Notes: generated by a model not told the origin, from the letters alone. Counted from the stretch's first letter, positions 43,102 through 52,421 are shown. The stretch: 61,713 nt of DNA from Prevotellaceae bacterium (GCA_031271465.1 JAISVR010000007.1:1-61713); one strand, 5' to 3'. Translations and numbers: made by a program.

Positions 43102-45168
43102 ATGAAACATCTTTTACTCACATTATTATCCCTCTCGCTACTTGTTTCCATGCCGTTGTCGGCACAGGAAGAACGGCAGTTCTCGCCCGATTTGCTTGAC
43201 GATATTCTTTCGCAGATAGCCGAAAACCGTGAGCAGGAAGAAATTGACGAAACGCAACTCTACGACGACTTGGTGTATTTTTCGCAAAACCCTATCAATC
43301 TCAATAGTACAAACCGGAGCGAACTGGAGAAACTGCAATTCCTGTCGGATATTCAAGTCGAAAATTTGTTAGCCTATTTACATCAATATGGTCCGATGCA
43401 AAGCTTGTACGAATTACAATTAGTCGATGGTTTCTATGCTCAAGATATTCGTAATCTGCTTCCTTTTGTAGCAATAGGCAAAGTAGAGCAGAAAACGCCG
43501 CCGTTCCGGTTGAAAAATATTTTCCGATACGGACGGCACGAAATTCTCGCCCGCTCCGACCGCGGCGTAGAAACCAAGGAAGGCTACCGCTTTTTACCCG
43601 AAGAAGAATTGCAGGAACATCCCAACAGCCGTTATCTCGGCGACCCATTTTACTATTCACTCCGTTACCGCTTTCAGTCGAGCAGGCGTGTGCAGTTTGG
43701 CTTCACGGGCGAAAAAGATGCGGGCGAAGAAGCCTGGAGCAAAGAAAACAAGGTATTCGATTTTTATTCGGGCTACATACAACTCAACGATATTTGGAAA
43801 TTTACCACCATTGTAGCAGGCGATTTCAGCGCATCGTTCGGACAAGGCGTGGCATTGAGTACAAATTTCGGTTTCGGGAAATCAAGCATGGTGCTGAATG
43901 TAACAAACCGTAACGATGGATTGCGTAAATACAGTTCCACGGGCGAGTTTAATTACTTCCGCGGCGTAGGTGCCACAATGAAACTCGGAAAAATAGATTT
44001 AACCGCTTTTTACTCCAATAAAAAAACCGACGGCGATACCACCGACGGATTCATTTCTTCGTTCAACGAAACCGGTTATCACCGCACACCAAGCGAGCTG
44101 GCAAAGAAAAACAATGTGGGCATGCAAACTATCGGGGCACATGCAGGCTGGGCGAGCGGTATTTTTCACCTCGGAGCAACCTTTATCAATACACAGTTAG
44201 ACACCGACATGCAGCCGATGCCAAGGCTCGACAATTTTCATGCCTTTTCGGGAAAAGAACAAACGGTGGGGAGTATCGATTATCAGCTTCGTTGGCGCAA
44301 ACTGTTCTTTTTCGGAGAAACTGCCATAAACGACCAAAAAGGCATAGGTACACTCAATGGATTGACTATGGCACCACATTCGGCTGTCAATCTGGCAATT
44401 GTGCATCGTTACTATGACCCAAAATATAATTCCATTTTTGCCAATGCTTTTGGCGAAAATTCGCGCGTAACAAATGAAGAAGGCTTGTATATAGCAGCCG
44501 AAGTTGTTCCATTTAAATTTTGGAAATTTACTGCCTACGCCGATGCTTACCGTTTTCCTTGGGCGCGTTATTTGGTAGAGAAACCTTCCTACGGCTACGA
44601 CTTGCTGCTGCAAAGCGACTACACACCGGGCAGCAATTTGAGCATGTATTGGCGGGTTCGTTTTGAGAAAAAAGACGACCGCATACCCAATTCTACCACC
44701 ACTACGCCCAATATTGCTCCTTACGATCACGGCTCGATGCGCTATCGCCTACAATACAGCCTGACGGATAATCTCAAATTGCGCAATATCCTCGAATGGA
44801 GCTATGCACGGCGAGGCACGGCTGATGGCTCGTGGGGACGAGTGCTTAACCAGGAGTTGAGCTATAAGTTTAGCAATTTCCCGCTTTCGATTGACCTTGC
44901 CTATGAGTTTTTCGACATTCCCGAATACGACAATCGAATATACATCTACGAACGCGATGTATTGTATGCCTTTGCTATTCCGGCACTCAACGGAAAAGGC
45001 AATCGCTATTACCTGAATTTGAAATACGAACTGATAAAGAATCTCTCAATCTATTTCAAACTTGCACAAACCGCCTACATCGACCGCGATTTAGTAGGCA
45101 GCAACTTAGACGAAATTTCAGACAATCGCAAAACCGACGCACGCTTGTTGTTGCGGTGGAAGTTTTAA
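43102..45168 (+). CDS. Helix-hairpin-helix protein fused to an outer-membrane barrel
   Basis: 688 residues. Signal peptide to about 22 (LLSLSLLVSMPLSAQ). Residues about 68-125 hold two HhH motifs of ComEA type: INLNSTNRSELEKLQFLSDI and then a second hairpin, SLYELQLVDGFYAQDIRNLL. The rest (about 140-688) is a large barrel (FRYGRHEILARSDRG, FTTIVAGDFSASFGQGVALS and many strands) ending TDARLLLRWKF. HhH motifs bind DNA without sequence specificity, so a role in surface DNA binding or uptake is possible, but no function is established here. Follows the PorV-like gene. Confidence 0.85.
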   Translation: MKHLLLTLLSLSLLVSMPLSAQEERQFSPDLLDDILSQIAENREQEEIDETQLYDDLVYFSQNPINLNSTNRSELEKLQFLSDIQVENLLAYLHQYGPMQSLYELQLVDGFYAQDIRNLLPFVAIGKVEQKTPPFRLKNIFRYGRHEILARSDRGVETKEGYRFLPEEELQEHPNSRYLGDPFYYSLRYRFQSSRRVQFGFTGEKDAGEEAWSKENKVFDFYSGYIQLNDIWKFTTIVAGDFSASFGQGVALSTNFGFGKSSMVLNVTNRNDGLRKYSSTGEFNYFRGVGATMKLGKIDLTAFYSNKKTDGDTTDGFISSFNETGYHRTPSELAKKNNVGMQTIGAHAGWASGIFHLGATFINTQLDTDMQPMPRLDNFHAFSGKEQTVGSIDYQLRWRKLFFFGETAINDQKGIGTLNGLTMAPHSAVNLAIVHRYYDPKYNSIFANAFGENSRVTNEEGLYIAAEVVPFKFWKFTAYADAYRFPWARYLVEKPSYGYDLLLQSDYTPGSNLSMYWRVRFEKKDDRIPNSTTTTPNIAPYDHGSMRYRLQYSLTDNLKLRNILEWSYARRGTADGSWGRVLNQELSYKFSNFPLSIDLAYEFFDIPEYDNRIYIYERDVLYAFAIPALNGKGNRYYLNLKYELIKNLSIYFKLAQTAYIDRDLVGSNLDEISDNRKTDARLLLRWKF

Positions 45169-45207
45169 CCTGTAATCTTTTTCCTCTTTTAATGGTTTTT
45201 TATTTTT

Positions 45208-45603
45208 CTAAAATTGCTCAATAACGGCATACACTTCTGCTGCCGTTTTCGCTTCTTTACAGGCGGCTTCCATTGGACAAGAAGCTGTTTTAGCTCTGTT
45301 TTCTACAAAAGGAACTACTTTGCCGTATGTAAGTTCTATTCCGCTATTTTGCAAAATTTCCAATGCCGATTCGCTGATAACACCGGTATATAGTTTTTTA
45401 ATTCCTCCAAGTATCATTAAAGCAGCGGCAGCTTTACCCACTATCTTATCGGCAATAGAAGCTCCTTGCAAAAAAGCAGGGTCTTGGTTATACAAATCAT
45501 ACAAATCGTTCACGCCGCGTTGCGAGAATGTGCGTACATCGTTTCCATTAGCAATAACGCAAGAGTATTTTCCGGTGTGTAGGATTTGGATAAGCTTGTT
45601 CAT
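45208..45603 (-). CDS. DUF1893-family protein
   Basis: 131 residues starting MNKLIQILHTGKYSCVIANG, with GVNDLYDLYNQD, GASIADKIVGKAAAALMILG and a Cys-containing PMEAACKEAKTAAEVYAVIE end. The pattern matches DUF1893, small proteins of a cytidine-deaminase-like fold with unknown role. The frame is open further upstream, but that part overlaps the preceding gene. 26 nt after the aldo/keto reductase gene. Confidence 0.85.
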   Translation of the reverse strand: MNKLIQILHTGKYSCVIANGNDVRTFSQRGVNDLYDLYNQDPAFLQGASIADKIVGKAAAALMILGGIKKLYTGVISESALEILQNSGIELTYGKVVPFVENRAKTASCPMEAACKEAKTAAEVYAVIEQF

Positions 45604-45629
45604 TTTGTAAATGCCGTCTGATAATTTTA

Positions 45630-47006
45630 TTAACTTTTCTCCTGTTTCAAATGCTCCACAAAGCGGTCGATGCGAAACAGCTCTTTGGGAATATCGATAC
45701 TTTGCGGACAGGTCGGCACGCATATATCGCAACCGATACACATTTTCGCTTGACGAAGTTTTGGCACACTGCGGTCGTAACCGACAAGGAATGCCCGACG
45801 GCTTTTTTTATACTCCTCATTTGCAGGATTATCAATAATATGCCCTTCGTTCACACACTTATTATAATGCAGCAAAACTGCCGGAATGTCAATACCATAC
45901 GGGCAAGGCATACAATATTTGCAGTCGGTGCAGTCTATGGTCGGGTAAGAAATAATGACCTTTGCCGTTTCTTCCAAAAACTCCTTATCATCGTCGCTTA
46001 ACGGCACAAGCGGCGAGTAAGTGCGAATATTATCCTGCAAATGCTCCATATAAGTCATTCCGCTCAACACAGTCAGCACATTTGCCGGCGAACCCGCAAA
46101 ACGAAATGCCCACGAAGCCACGCTTCCCTCAGGATTTCGCTGTTTAAGGCGCGACACCACATAATTGGATAGATTGGACAAGCGTCCGCCAAGCAAAGGC
46201 TCCATCACAATAGTCGGGATTTGCCGTTTTTCCAATTCAGCATAAAGATAATCGGCATTTACATTACGCGGAGCTGTAGCGTGTTTCCAATCCACATAAT
46301 TAAGCTGAATCATCGCAAAATCCCAATGCACCTTTTCGTGTTGCGCCACAGCAAAATCAAACCCCTCCTGTGTGCCGTGAAAGGAAAAACCAAGGTGGCG
46401 GATACGCCCCGCTTCGCGTTCTTTGAGCAAAAAATCCAACACACCATTATCAATAAAGCGTTCGCGAAATTCCGTATCGCCGGTTTTTCCTAACGAGTGA
46501 AGAAAATAATAATCGATGTAATCTACCTGCAGACTTTTGAACGATTGTTTGTACATTTTCACACTGCTTTCGTAAGAAAAATCGCGGAAATTCGACATTT
46601 TCGTTGATACGAAAAACTTCTCGCGCGGGTGTCGTTTCAATGCTATACCGGTAGCTGTTTCCGAAAAGCCTTGCACATACACCGGCGCCGTATCAAAGAA
46701 ATTTACACCGTGTTCGATAGCGTAATCAACCAGCTCGTTCACCACATCTTGGTCTACCAGTTCGCCTTCGCCATCAGGATTGGGCACGGTAGGAAAACGC
46801 ATACAGCCATAGCCAAGCAGCGACACTTTGTCTTTGCTTTTGGGCTGTGTGCGGTAGGTCATTTTACCTTTCGGCACAGGTGTTGAAGCGTTAAGCTCTA
46901 AAGCTTTTTCGGCTTTGGATGTACAACCGTAGATTCCGGCAGTTGCTGTTGCCGTAGTGATGCCTGCGATTTTCAGGAAATCGCGACGGGTTATGTTTTT
47001 GGACAT
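45630..47006 (-). CDS. Aldo/keto reductase with 2[4Fe-4S] ferredoxin domain and twin-arginine leader
   Basis: 458 residues. N-terminus MSKNITRRDFLKIAGITTAT is a twin-arginine leader followed by a Cys (YGCTS) that could be lipidated. The aldo/keto barrel has YGCMRFP, FFDTAPVY (Asp and Tyr), FVSTKMSN (Lys) and FLHSLG (His). The C-terminal 100 residues carry two cluster motifs: CTDCKYCMPCPYGIDIP and CIGCDICVPTCPQSIDIP. Enzymes of this layout couple carbonyl reduction to ferredoxin-type electron flow in anaerobes; the substrate is unknown. It starts 4 nt downstream of the nuclease stop. Confidence 0.92.
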   Translation of the reverse strand: MSKNITRRDFLKIAGITTATATAGIYGCTSKAEKALELNASTPVPKGKMTYRTQPKSKDKVSLLGYGCMRFPTVPNPDGEGELVDQDVVNELVDYAIEHGVNFFDTAPVYVQGFSETATGIALKRHPREKFFVSTKMSNFRDFSYESSVKMYKQSFKSLQVDYIDYYFLHSLGKTGDTEFRERFIDNGVLDFLLKEREAGRIRHLGFSFHGTQEGFDFAVAQHEKVHWDFAMIQLNYVDWKHATAPRNVNADYLYAELEKRQIPTIVMEPLLGGRLSNLSNYVVSRLKQRNPEGSVASWAFRFAGSPANVLTVLSGMTYMEHLQDNIRTYSPLVPLSDDDKEFLEETAKVIISYPTIDCTDCKYCMPCPYGIDIPAVLLHYNKCVNEGHIIDNPANEEYKKSRRAFLVGYDRSVPKLRQAKMCIGCDICVPTCPQSIDIPKELFRIDRFVEHLKQEKS

Positions 47007-47010
47007 AGTT

Positions 47011-48036
47011 TTATTGTTTTATCTGTTTATTTCGTTCAAAAAGTTCGCGGGTTTCAGCTACAATTTCGTGTATTTTTTGCTCCAATAGTTGCTTTGGCGG
47101 AAGTTCAGCCCAATATTCTGCTATCATAATTCCGTCCTTGTGCATTTCCAACAATTCTATTTGCTCACGACTTCCTTCTGTACAAAGTATCAGCCCGACA
47201 GGTTCGTTTTCACCTTCTTGCCGTTCGTAGCGGTTAAGCCACTTTAAATACAACTCCATTTGTCCTTTGTATTTGGCTTTGAATTTTCCGAGTTTCAATT
47301 CAATGGCAACAAGCCGTTTAAGCGTTCGGTGAAAGAAAAGCAAATCCAAATGAAAATCCTCGCCATCGATAATCATTCGCTTTTGCCGTTCGACAAAAGC
47401 AAAACCTTTTCCCATTTCAAGAATAAAACGCTCCAATTCTTTAAGTATGGCTTCTTCCACATCATTTTCGAGAAAGTCTTTGGGTAAATTCAAAAAATCC
47501 AAAAAGTAAGGATCTTTGAATATATTAAACGGTACGGGCGATTGCTCCGACAGCTGCAAATTTGCGATTTCGGTGCGCTCAAATTCTTTGCGCTCAATGG
47601 ATTGACGAAGTTCGCGTTTTCCCCAATGCCTTTCTGCGGCTTCGTTAGCGTAATACAATCGTGCTTTTTCGTCTTTTAACGGGATAAGTTCCCGAAAATG
47701 CGACCAAGATAATTGTCGCGCCAGTGGCGCGACAATTTCCGCATCGGGAAATTTATCTGCAAACTGCATCATTCTTCGCAGATTTTTAGGTTCAAAGTTA
47801 TTACCATATTTTTCCGTCAATTGTGTCGCCAGTGTCGCCACAATTTGCTTCCCATAATCCGCTCGCTTGTTTTGTAAAATATCTTCGTTTATTCGTTTGC
47901 CGACATTCCAAAACAGCATTGTCATTACGCTGTTTGCCTGAGTAATAACAAATTGCTTGCTGCGCTCAATCAACTGTGAAAGGTCGTTGAACAGCGTTTG
48001 TTCGGGAAGATGGATTTTATTTTTGTTTTGGGACAT
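47011..48036 (-). CDS. YhcG-type PDDEXK nuclease (DUF1016)
   Basis: 341 residues. Residues about 15-170 form the YhcG N-terminal domain (MTMLFWNVGKRINEDIL, YGKQIVATLATQLTEKYG, NLRRMMQFADKFP, RQLSWSHFRELIPLK). The C-terminal PDDEXK nuclease domain has GKGFAFVERQKRMIIDGEDF, HLDLLFFHRTLKRLVAIELK (Asp and Glu-x-Lys) and GQMELYLKWLN. Such proteins are often linked to restriction or defence loci and recombination, without a settled function. It is the first of three close same-strand genes (nuclease, reductase, DUF1893), with a promoter inside an inverted repeat upstream. Confidence 0.9.
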   Translation of the reverse strand: MSQNKNKIHLPEQTLFNDLSQLIERSKQFVITQANSVMTMLFWNVGKRINEDILQNKRADYGKQIVATLATQLTEKYGNNFEPKNLRRMMQFADKFPDAEIVAPLARQLSWSHFRELIPLKDEKARLYYANEAAERHWGKRELRQSIERKEFERTEIANLQLSEQSPVPFNIFKDPYFLDFLNLPKDFLENDVEEAILKELERFILEMGKGFAFVERQKRMIIDGEDFHLDLLFFHRTLKRLVAIELKLGKFKAKYKGQMELYLKWLNRYERQEGENEPVGLILCTEGSREQIELLEMHKDGIMIAEYWAELPPKQLLEQKIHEIVAETRELFERNKQIKQ

Positions 48037-48141
48037 ATTTTTAGTTTGATTTTTTTATTGATAAAACTCTGATTTCATTTTGAACTTTTATTTCAAAATT
48101 TGATAGCAATATCCATGGACGCGAAGGCATAAATCTGTATA

Positions 48142-48171
48142 TTACTAATAGACAAAAGTATATATTAGTAA
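48142..48171. promoter_or_regulatory. Candidate operator: inverted repeat around the nuclease promoter
   Basis: Perfect 9-bp arms TTACTAATA and TATTAGTAA separated by 12 bp, which contain the -7 box at 48153-48160. A dimeric repressor bound here would block the promoter. Confidence 0.5.
48153..48160 (-). promoter_or_regulatory. TAnnTTTG promoter box for the YhcG-type nuclease operon
   Basis: Minus-strand TACTTTTG, 117 nt upstream of ATG 48036, leaving a leader of about 110 nt. Confidence 0.55.
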
Positions 48172-48188
48172 ACTACACTTTTCTTCTA

Positions 48189-49721
48189 TTACACTACTTT
48201 ATGCCTCTCTACCCCCTCCACATAAATCGCCGAAAATGGTCGCGAAGGACAAACATATTCGCAAGCCCCGCAGCCAATACATTTTTCGGTATTTACGGCA
48301 GGTATTTGAAGCGAGTTATCGTTTCCCGCTTCGGAAGGAATCATTAAAATTGCTTCGGCAGGACAATGGCGGGCACAGTTGCCACATTTAACCTTATCGG
48401 TCAGCACGATACAATTTTGCTTTATCCATACTGCCTGCCCAATTTGAATGGACGATTTTTCTTCTTTGGCGATGTGTTTTATCGCGCCTGTGGGACAGAC
48501 TTCGGCGCACTTTACACATTCGGGACGACAAAAACCTTTTTCGTACGATAGTTCGGGCTGCATCAACGAAGATAAATTACTTGATGGAATCAGTACTTGA
48601 TTCGGACAAACGGAAACACAGAGTTGGCACGCCGTACATTGTTGCGTCATATTGCGTAAACCTGCCGCGCCGGGAGGAACAATGGGAGTATTGCGCTTCG
48701 GTATTTTCTTATCTACAATTACCGCCAATCCGCCATCGGCTTTTTCCTGCGCTTTCAGTACTGCCGTTGATGCAAGTAATGCACCTACAGCCAAAAAGTT
48801 ACGGCGAGATTCGTTGCACGCAGATGACGCGGATTGCACGGATTCTCGCGGATTTTTTTCAATATTTGTAGAAATCTGCGTGATCCGCATTCCCACAAAT
48901 TTATATCCGATGGCATCTCGTTTACATTTCCCTACACAATTTCCGCAAGCTACACAACGGCTGTTATCTACTTCGTATTCCAAGTAATTAATGCACGACG
49001 ATTTGCAGTTTCTTGCGCAAAGCGTACAATGATTACATTTATCCGCATCAATTTTTATCCGAAATAACGAAAAACGGGAAATAAAACCAAGTATCGTACC
49101 AACAGGGCATATCGTGTTGCAGTAAGTACGCCCGTTGCGCCACGCTAATACGGCTACTATTACAAAAGTAACAACAGCGGTAACAAACACGAGTGTGCTT
49201 TTTATCCAAATATCAACGCGGTAGAAAGCGTAACTGTCCACACGCTCTGCCCAAGCGGCAAGCAGATTATTTCCCCACAGCCAAATCGGCGCAAAAAGGT
49301 TAGATGCTATACGACCGTAGGCGCTGTACGGGTCGAGCAAGGGCACCAGAAAATAGCTCACGCCGGCAATAAGCCCTGCAACGAATGCTACCAAAAACAC
49401 AGCTAACACGCCATAGCGTAGCCACGAAAGAGCGGGCGAATAGGAATAAGGCAGTTTTTTTCTCAGCCGGCTAATTCGTGCAATGATATCTTGAAACACG
49501 CCCAAGGGACAAATAACCGAGCAATAAATACGCCCGAAAACCCAAGTCAAAACAATAAGAAACAGCACAATACCCACATTCAATGCCAGCAAAGCAGGTA
49601 TGAATTGAATATGCGCTAAGAAGTGAAACCATTTGTGCAATGTTCCCGTAAAATCGAGGAACAATAATGTAATGATTACAAATACCGGTATTGCTGTTAG
49701 TAGTCTGATTTTTCGTAACAT
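48189..49721 (-). CDS. NapH/CcoG-like membrane protein with multiple [4Fe-4S] sites
   Basis: 510 residues. Residues 1-205 hold about five membrane helices and two CxxxCP motifs (CSVICPLG, CNTICPVG), as in NapH and NosR-type proteins. Clusters follow: CNHCTLCARNCKSSC and CVACGNCVGKCKRD (about 229-266). A second leader-like stretch ESRRNFLAVGALLAS (about 304-318) precedes further ferredoxin motifs: CTACQLCVSVCP, CVKCAEVCP, CGNCARHCP and CIGCGACEYVCP. It probably moves electrons between membrane and periplasm. Residues about 275-303 (MRITQISTNIEKNPRESVQS and on) are encoded by a copy of a dispersed repeat. Confidence 0.9.
   Translation of the reverse strand: MLRKIRLLTAIPVFVIITLLFLDFTGTLHKWFHFLAHIQFIPALLALNVGIVLFLIVLTWVFGRIYCSVICPLGVFQDIIARISRLRKKLPYSYSPALSWLRYGVLAVFLVAFVAGLIAGVSYFLVPLLDPYSAYGRIASNLFAPIWLWGNNLLAAWAERVDSYAFYRVDIWIKSTLVFVTAVVTFVIVAVLAWRNGRTYCNTICPVGTILGFISRFSLFRIKIDADKCNHCTLCARNCKSSCINYLEYEVDNSRCVACGNCVGKCKRDAIGYKFVGMRITQISTNIEKNPRESVQSASSACNESRRNFLAVGALLASTAVLKAQEKADGGLAVIVDKKIPKRNTPIVPPGAAGLRNMTQQCTACQLCVSVCPNQVLIPSSNLSSLMQPELSYEKGFCRPECVKCAEVCPTGAIKHIAKEEKSSIQIGQAVWIKQNCIVLTDKVKCGNCARHCPAEAILMIPSEAGNDNSLQIPAVNTEKCIGCGACEYVCPSRPFSAIYVEGVERHKVV
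48813..48898. repeat. Family 4 repeat lying in frame inside the ferredoxin gene
   Basis: ACGCAGATGACGCGGATTGC and ACGGATT, then AAATCTGCGTGATCCGC in the opposite sense. The same GAACGCAGATGACGCGGA word appears in non-coding DNA at about 6563 and 6966. The frame is kept through the copy. Confidence 0.75.
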
Positions 49722-49824
49722 ATATTATATATTTTTTGGGGCATAAAAGTAATATTTTATCATTTGAATGAAAAAAGAATCCGAATAAAATAAACGATTT
49801 TTCAAGAGAATCTTTTTTAATCAT

Positions 49825-49832
49825 TACTTTTG
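49825..49832 (+). promoter_or_regulatory. TAnnTTTG promoter box for mutS2
   Basis: TACTTTTG, 25 nt upstream of ATG 49857. Confidence 0.65.
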
Positions 49833-49856
49833 CCTTGCAATAATTGAAAACTCTCT

Positions 49857-52301
49857 ATGATATACCCCCGTAATTTCGAACAAAAAATAGCCTTCGACAA
49901 AATCCGTTTGCTGATTAAGGAAAACTGTATCAGCCGCTTGGGTGAAGAAAAAGCAGACGAAATGACTTTTTCTGCCGATTACGAAACCATATGCCGGCAA
50001 CTTGCCCAAACAGACGAAATGCGCACACTCGCAACCGACAGCCACACGGAATTTCCGCTCACTGCCTTTTTCGACCTGCGCGAAGGCTTGGCGCGTATTC
50101 GCATCGAAGGCTTATACCTCGATGCGGGCGAACTGTTCGACCTGCGCCGTTCGCTCGAAGTTATCAACAACATAGTTCGCTTCATTAACGACAAACCCGA
50201 AGGCGAAATACCACAACTTAAACAACTTACCGAAGGCATTGCCGTTTTCCCTGCGCTTGTGCAGAAAATAGATTCTATTATCAATAAATTCGGCAAAATA
50301 AAAGACAATGCTTCAAGCGAACTGGCACGCATTCGCAAAGAAATGTTTGCCGTACAAGGCAGTGTATCAAAAACACTGCAATCCATTTTGCGGCAAGCAC
50401 AAACAGACGGTTTGGTCGAAAAAGACGCACAGCCCACCATGCGCGAAGGACGGCTTGTAATCCCCATTCCGCCCGCCTACAAACGCCGTTTGCGCGGCAT
50501 TGTACACGACGAGTCGGCTACCGGTAAAACCGTTTTTGTAGAACCTGCCGAAGTAGTAGAACAAAACAACCGCCTGCGCGAACTCGAAGCCGAAGAACGA
50601 CGCGAGATTATTCGCATACTGGTAGATTTTGCCAATTATCTGCGCCCCTCGCTGGAAGACATTTTGCAGTCCTGCAGATTCTTGGCAACAGTAGATTTTA
50701 TCCGTGCCAAAGCCCTGTTTTCCTTGACGATAAATGCCATAAAACCTGCCGTCAGCACCCATTGCCTGCTTGACTGGCACAAGGCGATACACCCGATTTT
50801 ATTTTTATCCCTGCAAAAACAGGGAAAGGAAATAGTGCCGCTCGATATCACGCTCAACGAAAAGCAGCGTATCTTGCTCATTTCGGGACCGAATGCAGGC
50901 GGAAAATCCGTTTGCCTCAAGACAGCCGGCTTGCTGCAATACATGCTCCAGTGCGGACTGTTGGTTCCGTTGCACGAAAGCAGCCGCATGGGTATTTTCG
51001 AACGGTTGTTTATCGACATCGGCGATGAGCAATCGATAGAAAACGACCTTTCGACCTACAGTTCGCACCTTACAAACATGAAGTTTTTCGTACGCAATAT
51101 CAATCACCGCACATTAATTTTAATAGACGAATTCGGCGGCGGTACCGAACCGATGATTGGCGGAGCAATTGCCGAATCGCTGCTTGAAAAATTCAACGGA
51201 AACCGCGCTTTCGGCGTGATAACTACTCACTACACCAACCTGAAACTCTTTGCACAAGCCACCGAAGGTATCGTAAATGGAGCCATGCTCTACGACCGTC
51301 ATCAAATGCAACCCCTCTTCCGCCTCGAAACAGGCAATGCAGGAAGCTCGTTTGCCATCGAAATTGCACGCAAAATCGGCTTGCCCGAACCGGTTATCCA
51401 AGCCGCCACTGAAAAGGTCGGCTCAGAGCATATCAACTACGACAAGCACCTGCAAGACATCGCGCGCGACAAACGCTACTGGGAAAACAAACGCCAACAA
51501 ATTCGCCGAAAAGAAAAACAGTTGGACGAACTAATGGAAAGATACCAAGCCGAATTGCAAACTACCGATAAGCAGCGTAAAGAAATCGTTCGACAGGCAA
51601 AAGCGGAAGCCGGCAATCTTTTACAGGAAGCAAACGCCAAAATAGAAAATACCATTCGCGAAATAAAAACCGCGCAAGCCGAAAAAGAGCGCACAAAAGC
51701 TATTCGTAAGAATTTAGAAGTATTTAAAGCGGATTTAGTGAATGCCAATGATGCAGATAATACAGATTTACATAAATTGAAAATTGATAAACGCCATAAG
51801 AGCGTGACACATAACGCTCCTACTCCAATAATTCTCAATGTAGGAGACAATGTAAAATTAAAAGGACAAAGTGTTGTTGGGCAAATTATTGAATTGCAAG
51901 AAAAAAACGCTCTTGTGAATTTTGGCAATTTGAAATCGACTGTTAAAATTGAAAAATTAGAAAAAATCAGCAATAATCAATTGAAAAAGGAACAGCGCAA
52001 TACGGGTATTGCGCGCAACGCCCCTGCATTAACCGAAGAAATCCGCCAACGCAAACTGCATTTCAAACCCGAAATAGATGTGCGCGGCATGCGTGCAGAC
52101 GAAGCGTTGCAGGCTGTTACCTATTTCATCGACGATGCGCTGATGGTAGGCGTTTCAAAAGTGCGTATACTGCATGGTACAGGAACGGGCGCACTCCGTC
52201 AAATAATACGCCAATACCTTGCTGCGGTAGGTGGTGTAGTAAATTTCCGCGATGAACATGTACAATTTGGAGGAGCGGGAATTACGGTGGTGGAGTTCTG
52301 A
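49857..52301 (+). CDS. mutS2: Endonuclease MutS2
   Basis: 814 residues. MutS2 lacks the mismatch-binding domain; it acts in recombination control and ribosome collision rescue in other bacteria. Landmarks: clamp and lever N-terminal half, Walker A LISGPNAGGKSVCLK, Walker B LILIDEFGGGTEP, a coiled coil (about 540-625), a KOW-like segment (VGDNVKLKGQSVVGQIIELQ) and a C-terminal Smr nuclease domain (EIDVRGMRADEALQ, VRILHGTGTGALRQIIRQYL, FRDEHVQFGGAGITVVEF). Two segments at about 626-658 and 709-724 look like inserted repeat-derived sequence, explained separately. Monocistronic. Confidence 0.95.
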   Translation: MIYPRNFEQKIAFDKIRLLIKENCISRLGEEKADEMTFSADYETICRQLAQTDEMRTLATDSHTEFPLTAFFDLREGLARIRIEGLYLDAGELFDLRRSLEVINNIVRFINDKPEGEIPQLKQLTEGIAVFPALVQKIDSIINKFGKIKDNASSELARIRKEMFAVQGSVSKTLQSILRQAQTDGLVEKDAQPTMREGRLVIPIPPAYKRRLRGIVHDESATGKTVFVEPAEVVEQNNRLRELEAEERREIIRILVDFANYLRPSLEDILQSCRFLATVDFIRAKALFSLTINAIKPAVSTHCLLDWHKAIHPILFLSLQKQGKEIVPLDITLNEKQRILLISGPNAGGKSVCLKTAGLLQYMLQCGLLVPLHESSRMGIFERLFIDIGDEQSIENDLSTYSSHLTNMKFFVRNINHRTLILIDEFGGGTEPMIGGAIAESLLEKFNGNRAFGVITTHYTNLKLFAQATEGIVNGAMLYDRHQMQPLFRLETGNAGSSFAIEIARKIGLPEPVIQAATEKVGSEHINYDKHLQDIARDKRYWENKRQQIRRKEKQLDELMERYQAELQTTDKQRKEIVRQAKAEAGNLLQEANAKIENTIREIKTAQAEKERTKAIRKNLEVFKADLVNANDADNTDLHKLKIDKRHKSVTHNAPTPIILNVGDNVKLKGQSVVGQIIELQEKNALVNFGNLKSTVKIEKLEKISNNQLKKEQRNTGIARNAPALTEEIRQRKLHFKPEIDVRGMRADEALQAVTYFIDDALMVGVSKVRILHGTGTGALRQIIRQYLAAVGGVVNFRDEHVQFGGAGITVVEF
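51990..52025. repeat. Family 6 repeat-like sequence in frame inside mutS2
   Basis: CAATACGGGTATTGCGCGCA followed by ACGCCCCTGC shares its core with the reverse complement of the palindromic repeat at 36950-36978 (ATTGCACGCAACGCCCCCTA). It encodes RNTGIARNAPAL between the KOW-like and Smr domains. Confidence 0.55.
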
Positions 52302-52421
52302 AGAAGAAAAAACACTTCTTCATTCATCCCTACGCTGAAAAAATACAGAAATAATTATTTAACTTTTTTAAAAAATAGTTGTATTTTTACCACCATTATA
52401 AACTATAAAACAATAAAAGTT

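Noticed and set aside
47712-47740. Perfect palindrome TTGTCGCGCC-AGT-GGCGCGACAA inside the YhcG-type nuclease gene as a repeat insertion
   Set aside because: It encodes the conserved IVAPLARQLSWSH segment of the family, so the palindrome comes from codon choice, not insertion.
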